In this document: positions 9,195-17,977 of the stretch, piece by piece
Position numbering within the stretch: position 1 is the stretch's first letter
Layout of the letters: each line of letters starts with the position of its first letter
From: CBDCGV01 sp965216955
GTDB taxonomy: Bacteria; Bacteroidota; Bacteroidia; Chitinophagales; JADIYW01
Direction of reading: 5' to 3'
Length of the DNA: 64,000 nt
Assembly (NCBI GenBank): GCA_965216955.1
Contig: CBDCGV010000016.1
Coordinates: 62,001 to 126,000 of the forward strand
The notes under the pieces: generated by a model
Database searches by the model: none
Told to the model about the DNA's origin: nothing
The model's input: only the letters and a program-made list of their open reading frames with translations
Made by a program: the position numbers and the translations under genes

Positions 9195-10739
9195 ATGAAA
9201 ATTTGCCTTATAAATCCACCTGTTTTAGGCGTACTAGAGCCTTGGTATGACCAGCCAGATTTTGGTCGTACTGGATTAGCGTATTTAGCAGGCTATTTAA
9301 GGCAATTTGAGGGATACGAAATTAACATTATTGACGCTAAATTCGAGCGAATTAATTTTCAAGAAGTATTACGAAGAGTGTTAGACTTACAACCTGATAT
9401 TGTCGGTTTAACAGCATTTACTAACGAAATTAAACCAGCTGCATATCAGGCTGCACTAATTAAAGAAAAATGTGCTGATATAGTGACTATTATTGGTGGT
9501 GTGCATGTAACCGCTTTGCCAATTGAGACACTTAAAGAGTTTTCTTCTTTTGATATTGGAGTTGTTGGAGAAGGGGAAGTAACCTTACATGAACTTTGTA
9601 CAGCACTTCAACATAAACAACCATTGGAAGAAATTGAGGGTTTGGTAATTAGACAATCTGGACAAATATTAAAAACGGCTACAAGAAAGAGAACCATTGA
9701 CCTTGATACCATGCCACTTCCCGCGTGGGATTTATTGCCAAAAGCCGACACCTATTTTATTCAAACATTAAGAGGTTGTCCTTATGCCTGTAAATTCTGT
9801 ATGAATCCTAATGGGCGAGTGGCCAGAAAACGCAGTGTCTCAAATGTCATCGATGAGCTGAATTGGATTATTCAAGATTTTCATCCTAAACGGGTTTCTT
9901 ACGGAGATGAATTGTTCAGCATTGATATTCCACGTACGAAAGCATTACTCATAGAAATGGCCGAAGAAGGTATTGGTGATCATGTAAAATGGGATGTTCA
10001 AACCCATGTTAATTATGTTAATTATGAGCTGTTTCAATTGTTTAAAAAAGCTAAGGTAGATAGAGTTGAATTAGGTATAGAGACAGGCGATCTGGACATT
10101 ATGCGCAAAATGGGTAAAGGCACTAATATAGATATGATTACAAAAGCCTATTCTGATGCCAAAAAAGCTGGAGTAAAAATTGGCACTTTCTTTATTATTG
10201 GGCAACCTAATGAGTCGAAACAAAGTATAAAAAGCACTATAAAACTGGCTCAAAAGATAAACCCCGAATTACCAATGTTTGGTGTAATGACGCCCTATCC
10301 GGGAACTGCTGTAGCGAAGATGGCCGCTAAAGGAGAAGGGGGTTACAAGCTCTTATCAACTGACTGGGATGAATATAATAAGCAAATTGGAGGAGCCATG
10401 GAGTTTGCTAATTTAACACGTCGCCAAATTGAATGGATACAATTAAAAGCATATGCTAGTGTATTTTTAGGAAATGGTAGAATTTTAGATTTCTTAAAGC
10501 TAGTATGGGAGTACAGAGTCGGTGCCTTTAAATTGCTGAAAAAAATGTTGTTTAACAGAAAATCTTTGCATGCTACAATAATTAAACCCTCGAATTATGA
10601 TACATTGCTCTCTTCAGACTTCTCTCCTACCGCAGAAGTTCTTATTGAATCAACTGAAAACTGGAATAAAACACAAAAAACATCATTAAAGCGGATCAAA
10701 GAAAAAATGCCGGAATTAACTAAATTAGAGCAAGCATAA
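9195..10739 (+). CDS. B12-binding-domain radical SAM protein
   Basis: A 514-residue protein with an N-terminal cobalamin-binding-type Rossmann domain (about 1-140; INPPVLG at the start, IGGVHVT near 100, GEGEVTLHEL at 125-134). The radical SAM core has the 4Fe-4S motif RGCPYACKFC, with C195, C199 and C202. The B12 DxHxxG signature is not seen, as is common in class B members. The family does radical methylations, ring contractions and other C-H chemistry on lipids, sugars and natural products. The C-terminus has a family-typical helical tail. It ends 16 bases before the ATG of a second B12-radical SAM gene, so the two are likely co-transcribed and may act in sequence. Confidence 0.92.
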   Translation: MKICLINPPVLGVLEPWYDQPDFGRTGLAYLAGYLRQFEGYEINIIDAKFERINFQEVLRRVLDLQPDIVGLTAFTNEIKPAAYQAALIKEKCADIVTIIGGVHVTALPIETLKEFSSFDIGVVGEGEVTLHELCTALQHKQPLEEIEGLVIRQSGQILKTATRKRTIDLDTMPLPAWDLLPKADTYFIQTLRGCPYACKFCMNPNGRVARKRSVSNVIDELNWIIQDFHPKRVSYGDELFSIDIPRTKALLIEMAEEGIGDHVKWDVQTHVNYVNYELFQLFKKAKVDRVELGIETGDLDIMRKMGKGTNIDMITKAYSDAKKAGVKIGTFFIIGQPNESKQSIKSTIKLAQKINPELPMFGVMTPYPGTAVAKMAAKGEGGYKLLSTDWDEYNKQIGGAMEFANLTRRQIEWIQLKAYASVFLGNGRILDFLKLVWEYRVGAFKLLKKMLFNRKSLHATIIKPSNYDTLLSSDFSPTAEVLIESTENWNKTQKTSLKRIKEKMPELTKLEQA

Positions 10740-10755
10740 TTTGATTAATTATTCA

Positions 10756-12183
10756 ATGAAAAAAGTACTTGTACTTAATCTACCTTATCCCGAGCGGATT
10801 ACAAGGCGCTATATGTGTTCTTACACGTCTCCAGAGTCGTTGTTTCCTCCACTTGAACTTATCTCTATTGCTGCTATTGGACGAGATTGGAAAAATGCGG
10901 ATGTTACTTTGGTTGATGCCATTGCTATGGAATATAGCTTTGATGAAACATTGAGTCAAATTAAGAACTATCAACCTGATATGATTATTACCTTAACCGG
11001 ATTAGATTGTATTGAAGAAGATTGTGCTACTATTAAACGGCTTAAGGCAACAACCAAGAATGCTATTTGGGTAATTTTTGGTCATTATACAAAAGAATTT
11101 CCGAAAGAGGTATTAACAGCTTCAACCGCTGATTATGCTATTTTGGGAGAACCTGAACTTATTTTCTCAGATTTATATGATGCACTCTATACGACAAAAA
11201 AGGCATTAAATGATGTTAATGGAATTGTGTATTCCTCTAATGGAAAATTGATACAAAACGGCACTGACAATAGGATCCCCGATCCAAATGTCATTCCTAT
11301 GCCCGCATACAATTTATTACCCAAGGATAAATATTTTGAGCCTATGTTGAAACGTCCTTTTAGCATGATTCAAACTGCAAGAGGATGTCCATACCCCTGT
11401 ACCTATTGTGTTAAGTCGTATGGATCCAAACTAACTATTTTATCACCAGAAAGAGTGGTTGAAGAGATTATATACTTAAAGCAGCTCCATAACATCAAGT
11501 CATTGAGATTTATTGATGATACTTTTACAATCAACAAAAAACGTGTCATCGAAATCTGTAAATTATTAGTTGAGAAAGATGTTCAGATTGAATGGGCGTG
11601 TTTAAGTAGGACAGATAACCTGACCGAAGAGGTTTTGTACTGGATGAAAAAATCTGGTTGTAAAAGAATTTACTTTGGTTTAGAATCTGGAAGCCAGAGA
11701 ATTTTAGATTTATACCGCAAAAAGGTAAATGTAAAAGAGGCTAAAGAAAGTTTATTATTAGTTAGAAAACATGGCATAGAAACGTCAGGGTTTTTCATGT
11801 CAGGATATCCACAAGAAACTGAAGAAGATTTTATTCAAACAGTACAGTTTGCCATTGATTCCAAATTAACATTTGCTTCTTTTAATCCCCTTACTCCTTA
11901 TCCTGGAACAGCTATTTTTAATGAATTAAAGATGGACTTAAACTTCTCTATTTTACCTTACAAAAATGAATTTATTGATTCTTCTTTAGCAGAGAATTTT
12001 ACAAGGCGAAAGAAAATTTTTTACAAGAAATTTTACTTAAGACCAAATTATATACTTATAAATTTTAAAAGCCTTATAATGAATTTTAGAGAGTTATACA
12101 ATTATACAAGCAGCATGATCAATTATTTATTCTTTAAAGGGGGATTTGCCATTTCAGGAATCAAGGGTCCAAAGGATAAGTAA
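10756..12183 (+). CDS. B12-binding-domain radical SAM protein
   Basis: A second member of the same superfamily, 475 residues from the ATG at 10756 (a TTG at 10741 would add five residues). The B12-type domain begins KKVLVLNLPYPER. The 4Fe-4S motif ARGCPYPCTYC gives C211, C215 and C218, followed by IDDTFTINKKR and FGLESGSQRIL, standard for this group. It is only moderately similar to its upstream partner, so this is not a recent duplication. The tandem arrangement suggests two successive radical steps. The downstream gap holds a decayed gene relic. Confidence 0.92.
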   Translation: MKKVLVLNLPYPERITRRYMCSYTSPESLFPPLELISIAAIGRDWKNADVTLVDAIAMEYSFDETLSQIKNYQPDMIITLTGLDCIEEDCATIKRLKATTKNAIWVIFGHYTKEFPKEVLTASTADYAILGEPELIFSDLYDALYTTKKALNDVNGIVYSSNGKLIQNGTDNRIPDPNVIPMPAYNLLPKDKYFEPMLKRPFSMIQTARGCPYPCTYCVKSYGSKLTILSPERVVEEIIYLKQLHNIKSLRFIDDTFTINKKRVIEICKLLVEKDVQIEWACLSRTDNLTEEVLYWMKKSGCKRIYFGLESGSQRILDLYRKKVNVKEAKESLLLVRKHGIETSGFFMSGYPQETEEDFIQTVQFAIDSKLTFASFNPLTPYPGTAIFNELKMDLNFSILPYKNEFIDSSLAENFTRRKKIFYKKFYLRPNYILINFKSLIMNFRELYNYTSSMINYLFFKGGFAISGIKGPKDK

Positions 12184-12239
12184 ACTAAACACGACTAAAA
12201 AGATAATAGTTGAACATTTCACTTGTAAAAGATATATGA

Positions 12240-12446
12240 AGGAATGTGTGATAGAAATTTGATATACATATTTGGAATGACAATTATTTTTTAAATTTAG
12301 GTATGATATATACTTTTACACTGTTATTTACTTTTTCTCTAAATACCTCCCATAAAAAAGTCCTAGATACCTCAACTGTTCATCGAGGCATTGTTCAGAC
12401 TTTTAATAATTTAAAGACTCCACGTTTGTTCTATTTTTTTGACTAG
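12240..12446 (+). pseudogene. Decayed duplicate of the asparagine-synthase end plus lipoprotein start
   Basis: This stretch matches the junction at about 35746-35900. A 26-base segment at 12281-12306 is identical to 35782-35807, the spacer and start of the DUF6438-like lipoprotein gene. Upstream, 12247-12280 resembles the last codons of the asparagine synthase gene but with stops (VIEI-stop-Y against VMEIWY). Downstream, an open frame of 47 codons (12303-12446) reads MIYTFTLLFTFSLNTSHKK, clearly related to MKYILILLFIFSLNACNRK of the intact gene, including a matching tail (HRGIVQTF against YKGFVSSL). The lipobox Cys is lost and the rest of the gene is missing. It is probably not functional. 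Confidence 0.7.
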
Positions 12447-12454
12447 ACCATTAT

Positions 12455-13672
12455 ATGGAAGTAAAAGAAAAAGCTATTAGCAAAGTTGAAAACATATTTG
12501 TATTTGTTGTTTGTGGAGATAATGAACATATCACCACATTAAACTATTCTCTCAACTCACTTAAGCAGTTTACGGATAACAAGATCATTGTAGTAACAGA
12601 TACTTCTCGTAACTCTTTAGAAATTGTTCATGACAATATTGTAGACATTATAACACCAAAGGAATACGATCATCACCAAGCAAGTATATTTCTTAAAACT
12701 AGTTTGCATAAGATATTACCCGTTGGAAATAACTATTGCTATATGGACTCAGATGTCATTACGCTTTCCAATGAGTGTGATCAAGTCTTTGATCAATTTA
12801 TACCTCCAATTAGATTCGCTCCAGATCACTGTAAACTACCAGCTTTTAGCCCTTCGGCTATTTATTGTGGCTGCTATGAAAAAAATCAAAGAGAAAAAAA
12901 GGAGCTGAGAGAATTGCTTATGAAATTTGATTTAAGCGAGAAGTTATCAGGTTATCAAAAGTTTCATCACAATGAATTATTAAAAATAATATATAAAATC
13001 AGGTCAAAACCCTTTAGAAATATTAGCAAAATTCTTGGTTTTTTATTTTCATGTAATAAATTCCAATTGAACGAAACTTACTATTTCCTAAGAAAATCTA
13101 GAACCTGGCATTTGACAACTACTGATGAGCCTATTCTTTTTGACTTCAGGCTTATTATTAAAGATGTAGAAAGCCATTCATCATTTAGATGGAGTAGATA
13201 TAAGATCGCTTGGATTAATGCAGATAATGAAAACATCTTCAACCCTACTTGTCAGCATTTGGCGGATAAAATCAAAGAAAAATTTGATATAAAAGTCGGA
13301 AAGAAAAAGTGGCAACATTGGAATGGAGGTGTATTTTTATTCAATGATAGTAGCAAAGCATTTCTGGACGCCTGGCATTCTAAGACAATTGCTGCATTTT
13401 ATGACAAAGATTGGCGAACTAGAGATCAAGGAACCTTAGTGGCAACGGCCTGGGAATTTAACCTTCAAAAACATCCATTATTGGATAAAAAATGGAATTT
13501 TATTGCTGATTACAACAATCAATTCTTAGAATTTGATGACGATAATAATATATCAGATAATGCATTTCAAACTAAGCATAAACCTGTGTTTATTCATGTT
13601 TATCATAACTTCGGGAATGAGCAATGGGATGTATGGAACTGGATTGACAATCAATTAAAATCAGCGATCTAG
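12455..13672 (+). CDS. GT-A-fold glycosyltransferase, family 8-like
   Basis: A 405-residue protein that looks like a retaining GT8-type nucleotide-sugar transferase. An N-terminal strand (FVFVVCGDNEH) is followed by the metal-binding DxD in CYMDSDVITL (D98 and D100), and the late motif KWQHWNGGVFLFND fits the family's conserved Asn-Gly-Gly region. A near-C-terminal FIHVYHNFG segment could provide the second metal-binding His. The middle (about 150-260) is an insertion I do not recognise. No membrane segments are seen, so it is probably cytoplasmic. It starts 8 bases after the relic and lies 48 bases before an SGNH gene on the same strand. Donor and acceptor are unknown. Confidence 0.72.
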   Translation: MEVKEKAISKVENIFVFVVCGDNEHITTLNYSLNSLKQFTDNKIIVVTDTSRNSLEIVHDNIVDIITPKEYDHHQASIFLKTSLHKILPVGNNYCYMDSDVITLSNECDQVFDQFIPPIRFAPDHCKLPAFSPSAIYCGCYEKNQREKKELRELLMKFDLSEKLSGYQKFHHNELLKIIYKIRSKPFRNISKILGFLFSCNKFQLNETYYFLRKSRTWHLTTTDEPILFDFRLIIKDVESHSSFRWSRYKIAWINADNENIFNPTCQHLADKIKEKFDIKVGKKKWQHWNGGVFLFNDSSKAFLDAWHSKTIAAFYDKDWRTRDQGTLVATAWEFNLQKHPLLDKKWNFIADYNNQFLEFDDDNNISDNAFQTKHKPVFIHVYHNFGNEQWDVWNWIDNQLKSAI

Positions 13673-13720
13673 TTTTTGCTATAAAAGCAATAATGTTTAA
13701 TAGGATTAAGATGTGTAAGA

Positions 13721-14743
13721 ATGAAATTAAATACCACTATTAAGAAGTGCTTAATTTCATTAACCCTATTTCTAGTAACACTGGAAATAGGATTAAGGAT
13801 AACAGGACAATTCAAAACTTATGCTGAGCGCAATGCTGGAAAATATATAAGTTATTGGAGTAAAGCCAGAGCAACAACTTGGTATCATAATTGGCGGCCC
13901 AATGAACTCATACAATATAACAACAAAGAATTTAAATACAGTTACCCGGCCAATTCATTAGGGTTAAGAGAAATAGAATACGTTAAAAATGTAGATAAAT
14001 CATTAGTCATAACTATTGGAGATTCCTTTACCGAAGGAGATGGTGCTCCTTATGAAGGGGCTTATCCAAGGCACCTAGAACAATTACTAAATGACAGAGC
14101 TGAAAAAGTAAAACCAGCGAGTGTATATAATGCCGGAGTCTGTGGAAGTGATGTCTGGTTTAGCTATACTTTAATTCGAGATAAACTACTGGCCTATCAT
14201 CCAGATCTGATTATTGTAGCAATTAACACATCAGACATTAATGATCTTTTTATAAGAGGTGGAAAGGAAAGATTTCAACCTAATATGAATGTCAAGTATA
14301 AAAATGGCCCATGGTTCAAAGAGTTATTTCGTATCAGTCACATTGTTAGAGGTATTGTTCACTATGCTGGTTATGATGATGATTTAATTAATAGTTGGAA
14401 AAAAGAGCAATTAAGAAATGAATCCATAATAAGTATCATTGAGGCAATACGGCATATTAATTTTGAATGTAAATCAAACAACACGAAATGTGTTTTTGTC
14501 TTACATCCAGTACCGGGAATACCGCCGGATTCTGATCTTGATTTCAGAACTATTAAAGATGTACTACCTTCGCATTATCCAATATACGATATTTACAAAG
14601 ATATGGACTTTGCCACGAAAGACCTTGACGCAAATGATTTTTTTTGGCCAATTAATGGACATTATAATGAATATGGATATAAAATAATGGCAGAAATAAT
14701 ATATCGTCTACTAAAAAAAGAAAACCATTTAAAAGATATCTAA
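13721..14743 (+). CDS. Membrane-anchored SGNH/GDSL-family protein
   Basis: A 340-residue protein with one N-terminal signal anchor (about 9-28, CLISLTLFLVTLEIGLRITG), so the domain faces the periplasm. SGNH block I is VITIGDSFTEGDGAP with the nucleophile S102. Block II is in NAGVCGSDVW, block III in VAINTSDIND, and block V is FFWPINGHYNEYGYKI with the catalytic His. The Asp usually found beside this His is an Asn here. Family members remove or add acetyl groups on polysaccharides. It shares strand with the glycosyltransferase before it and the radical SAM gene after it. Confidence 0.83.
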   Translation: MKLNTTIKKCLISLTLFLVTLEIGLRITGQFKTYAERNAGKYISYWSKARATTWYHNWRPNELIQYNNKEFKYSYPANSLGLREIEYVKNVDKSLVITIGDSFTEGDGAPYEGAYPRHLEQLLNDRAEKVKPASVYNAGVCGSDVWFSYTLIRDKLLAYHPDLIIVAINTSDINDLFIRGGKERFQPNMNVKYKNGPWFKELFRISHIVRGIVHYAGYDDDLINSWKKEQLRNESIISIIEAIRHINFECKSNNTKCVFVLHPVPGIPPDSDLDFRTIKDVLPSHYPIYDIYKDMDFATKDLDANDFFWPINGHYNEYGYKIMAEIIYRLLKKENHLKDI

Positions 14744-14804
14744 GCTACCAATGCTTATCTTCTTCTCAATAAAAGAGAACTTTAAAATATTTACAATGCA
14801 ATAA

Positions 14805-16295
14805 ATGATGCAGTTCATAAATAAAATCTTATTCCATATAAACCAATTTAAGCAATACCAAAAGTTAAAGGGTAATGCCAAAAACTTGAAAGACCGCACT
14901 ATTGCCCCAACAGTTGATTCGAATAGTCTGCATGAGTATAACAAAGGTCGAAATAAAAAGAAGAAAATGTTACTCTGTTTTGCACCATTTTCTAATCTTT
15001 ATTTTTCGAGTAAAGGTGCCGTTGGAGTTTGTTGCCATAATCGAAAATATACCGTAGGCAACTACCCTGAAGAAAGTATTCTAGATATTTGGAATGGAGA
15101 AAAAATAAATCTGCTTCGCAAACATATCGTAAATAATAATTTATCGCTAGGTTGTCAATTCTGCCAATATGATTTTGACAAAAAAAGATATAATTCATTA
15201 CAAGCGCTCCATTTTGATCAGATTCCTCTAAATAGCCAATATCCATCCATGATGGAATTTGAGTTAGACATTACCTGCAATCTAGAATGCAAAATGTGCA
15301 ATGGAGATTTTTCCTCTTTGATTCGAAAAAAAAGAGATAACCTACCACCTTTAGAAAAAAAGTATGATGATAACTTCGTTGAAGAGTTAAAGCCGTTTTT
15401 CAAACATCTAAAAGAAGCCAGATTCAGTGGAGGTGAGCCATTTTTAATAGAAATCTATTATAAGATCTGGAAATCTCTAATAGAAATAAATCCATCGTGT
15501 TTAATTATTGTACAATCAAATGGAACGGTATTAAATGAAAAAGTGAAATCTATTTTGAATGATGGTCGCTTTGAAATAGGCGTTTCTCTCGACTCCATCG
15601 AAAAGAAAAATTTTGAAGCAATTAGAAAAAATGCTAAGTATGAGACTGTAATCAATAACATAAATTACTTTAGTGAATACTGTAAGAGAAAGAAGACATC
15701 TTTTCGACTGTCTATTTGCGTAATGAGAAACAATTGGTCTGAATTACCAAAATATATTAACTACTGCAACAAATTAAATGCTTATGCAAGCTTTCACAGA
15801 GTTGAAAAACCGGAGACGTTATCTCTAAAAGCTTGGGATTATGAAAACTTACAAAAAGCTTACGAACATTTAAGCCTCTTTGATTGTCCATCAAATTCGA
15901 ATCTTGAGATTACAAATAAAAATCACTATGAAAGCTTCCTAAAATTAATAAAGCAATGGGTTTCAGATAAAGAGGCAACGCGAAACATTGAATCTAGTTT
16001 AAAGCACCTCACCACTAATGAAATAAAAGATTTGATCGTTAAAAAAGTAAATCAGTTTATCAAACAGTCTAATTATGACGATATAAAAAAAGAAACGCTT
16101 CTTGAAAAAAATGCCAAAGTTATGGATGCTTTACCATTAACTACAAAAGCAAATATTTTGATCAACATTTTAAATACAGATACTAAATTAATTCTTGCTT
16201 CACTTAATGCATTAACTGTAGAGCAATTGATCACTCAAATGGAGGATTTTATTAAAGTAAATGAAGATCATATTTCTATGACTTCAAAGCATTAA
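14805..16295 (+). CDS. Radical SAM protein with N-terminal SPASM/twitch-like auxiliary cluster domain
   Basis: A 496-residue protein. Its radical SAM core motif CNLECKMC (C158, C162, C165) comes after an auxiliary-cluster region instead of before it. That region has LLCFAPFSNLYFSSKG (C58), GVCCHNR (C76, C77), the DIWNGEK segment typical of SPASM/twitch domains, and GCQFC (C117, C120). FSGGEPFL and GVSLDSIEKKNFE are normal core motifs. The last ~100 residues are charged and helical with no recognised domain. Family members modify peptides, sugars or aminoglycosides. The start at 14805 is ATG; a second ATG follows at once. It is downstream of an SGNH gene and converges on the reverse-strand SGNH gene 33 bases later. 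Confidence 0.88.
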   Translation: MMQFINKILFHINQFKQYQKLKGNAKNLKDRTIAPTVDSNSLHEYNKGRNKKKKMLLCFAPFSNLYFSSKGAVGVCCHNRKYTVGNYPEESILDIWNGEKINLLRKHIVNNNLSLGCQFCQYDFDKKRYNSLQALHFDQIPLNSQYPSMMEFELDITCNLECKMCNGDFSSLIRKKRDNLPPLEKKYDDNFVEELKPFFKHLKEARFSGGEPFLIEIYYKIWKSLIEINPSCLIIVQSNGTVLNEKVKSILNDGRFEIGVSLDSIEKKNFEAIRKNAKYETVINNINYFSEYCKRKKTSFRLSICVMRNNWSELPKYINYCNKLNAYASFHRVEKPETLSLKAWDYENLQKAYEHLSLFDCPSNSNLEITNKNHYESFLKLIKQWVSDKEATRNIESSLKHLTTNEIKDLIVKKVNQFIKQSNYDDIKKETLLEKNAKVMDALPLTTKANILINILNTDTKLILASLNALTVEQLITQMEDFIKVNEDHISMTSKH

Positions 16296-16327
16296 TAGTT
16301 GACATGAGTCTGTCTAAAACGCAATCA

Positions 16328-17365
16328 TTATTCCTCTAAGGTCTGCTCAATATAATTAGCTATTACATCGCCAAACCTACTCATACCAAGATCACTAAAG
16401 TGGCAGATATCAGCAAAATTATCTCCTATTTGTTGAAACTCATTTTCAGCATTATAATAATGTATAGAGGAGGATTGCCGTAAAGGCAGTTGCTGCTCCA
16501 TATAAAAATTAGCAGAATCAATAAATGAAACTACATTTTCAGGAAGCCCCCAGATTTCAGTTTCTCTTGAATTCTTACAAAATTTATAATCTAATGATTG
16601 ATCTTCAAAGGCTTTAAGTGTGTAATTCTCAGGCAAATAATAAAGAAAAGAAATATAAACAAACGTGCTTCCTTTTATAATCACATCATCTATAATTGAT
16701 TCTACATTTTTCACATGTTGATTAAAGCTTTTTAATGCTCTTCCAAAGGTTAGCCAATTAGGTCTCTTAGAATAATGAATAGGAATATACCTATCGTTAT
16801 TGAATAAAGCCGAAAGCTTAGAGAACATATAATCAAAGTAAAATGGAATGACACTATAGTTCATTCTTCTATGTCTTAGAACAACACTAATCTCATCATA
16901 CCATTCATAATGCGTAAAGTCCGATTGGTATACCTCTTCCGGACAATTATTCAATCTGGCATCATTTATTGCGTCATAATATATTACTATGTCAAAGGTG
17001 TTATTACCAATTAAGTTATACTTATTTAAATTATCCAAAGACCCATGACCAATACCCGAAAGGTTATGAATTTCAAGACGCTCGTACTTATCTGGCATTT
17101 GGAAACCATCCATAAAAGCACTCCCAAAATCCCCCCACTCGCTATGCAAAACGGAACAGGATAAAACTAAAATATCCAGAACGTCATCTGCATTAGAGAC
17201 CTTTGTATTTCTTAATGGCTCTGCCTCAGGATAGAAGTTGTATATTATATCATATGGCTTGAAATAAGGGACAGACCAACGTATAACGGTATATAACCGT
17301 AGTGTTGCTTCTACCACGGTAAATATGAACAAAAAAAAGAGTAATATAGTAAGTGCCTTTTTCAT
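16328..17365 (-). CDS. Divergent membrane-anchored SGNH-like protein
   Basis: A 345-residue protein with an N-terminal membrane anchor (about 5-25). The SGNH fold is inferred from the order of features. LDILVLSCSVLHSEWGD stands at block I, with S69-C70-S71 replacing GDS. NLSGIGHGSLDNL is at block II, IYYDAINDAR at block III, and ADICHFSDLGMSRFGD at block V with the His and a preceding Asp. Loss of the GDS Gly-Asp means activity is uncertain. It is the last gene of the long reverse operon that begins with a PhyH enzyme at 24.7 kb, and sits 64 bases after the orphan gene. Confidence 0.6.
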   Translation of the reverse strand: MKKALTILLFFLFIFTVVEATLRLYTVIRWSVPYFKPYDIIYNFYPEAEPLRNTKVSNADDVLDILVLSCSVLHSEWGDFGSAFMDGFQMPDKYERLEIHNLSGIGHGSLDNLNKYNLIGNNTFDIVIYYDAINDARLNNCPEEVYQSDFTHYEWYDEISVVLRHRRMNYSVIPFYFDYMFSKLSALFNNDRYIPIHYSKRPNWLTFGRALKSFNQHVKNVESIIDDVIIKGSTFVYISFLYYLPENYTLKAFEDQSLDYKFCKNSRETEIWGLPENVVSFIDSANFYMEQQLPLRQSSSIHYYNAENEFQQIGDNFADICHFSDLGMSRFGDVIANYIEQTLEE

Positions 17366-17428
17366 TAAGTCGACTATTTAATTTGCTTTAACTTTTCGAC
17401 GGCTCTATAAATTAGCAAAATTAAAACC

Positions 17429-17977
17429 TCAGCTAGATTGACAAGCATACATTACAATTTTGTCAAAACCTTGAATATCTTTTACAATAATTGAATTTAA
17501 TTTCTTTAGATAGAATGCGGTAAAGTAATAATATTTGCCATTGTAATCTTGCAATGTATATGTTATCTCTAATTCATCCTTCACTTTTATTGCTTCAAAA
17601 TCTATAAGATTGAGTACATGTATATTATTGATAATATATGGAACATAGTGTTTATAATAGAACTCTTTAAAACTTGTTGATGAGTCAATATGGATTAGCT
17701 CACTAGTACAAACTGAATCAATAATTTCAACCGTTTCCAAAATGCGATTTTTGAAAGATGATTCAAAAACAATATTGTTATTCAAATTAGCTTCACTATA
17801 TAAAGGAAAAAGATATCTAGTAAGATAAGTATGTCCGACTATTCCGGTTCTCCAATTAACAATACTAATAGTTATTGTTATTAATGCAAGCATTATTATT
17901 GCATAAATACTATTAAATAAAACCTTTCTATTTAATCTCACAGACTTCAACTTTTCTTTTGTTATAGAATTTTTCAT
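17429..17977 (-). CDS. Single-pass membrane protein of unknown function
   Basis: A 182-residue protein I do not recognise. It has one hydrophobic segment (about 19-40, VLFNSIYAIIMLALITITIS). A soluble region follows, probably extracytoplasmic, ending in beta-rich sequence with many aromatic residues (YNGKYYYFTAFYLKK) and CQSS. It overlaps the start of the polytopic gene upstream by 50 bases, or less if a later start is used. That, and its place between the two related polytopic proteins and the SGNH gene, suggests it partners the membrane protein encoded just before it. Confidence 0.6.
   Translation of the reverse strand: MKNSITKEKLKSVRLNRKVLFNSIYAIIMLALITITISIVNWRTGIVGHTYLTRYLFPLYSEANLNNNIVFESSFKNRILETVEIIDSVCTSELIHIDSSTSFKEFYYKHYVPYIINNIHVLNLIDFEAIKVKDELEITYTLQDYNGKYYYFTAFYLKKLNSIIVKDIQGFDKIVMYACQSS

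Noticed and set aside
14805..16295. A RiPP system using the twitch-type radical SAM protein
   Set aside because: No precursor-like small gene with a plausible core was found in the flanking gaps (14744-14804 and 16296-16327).
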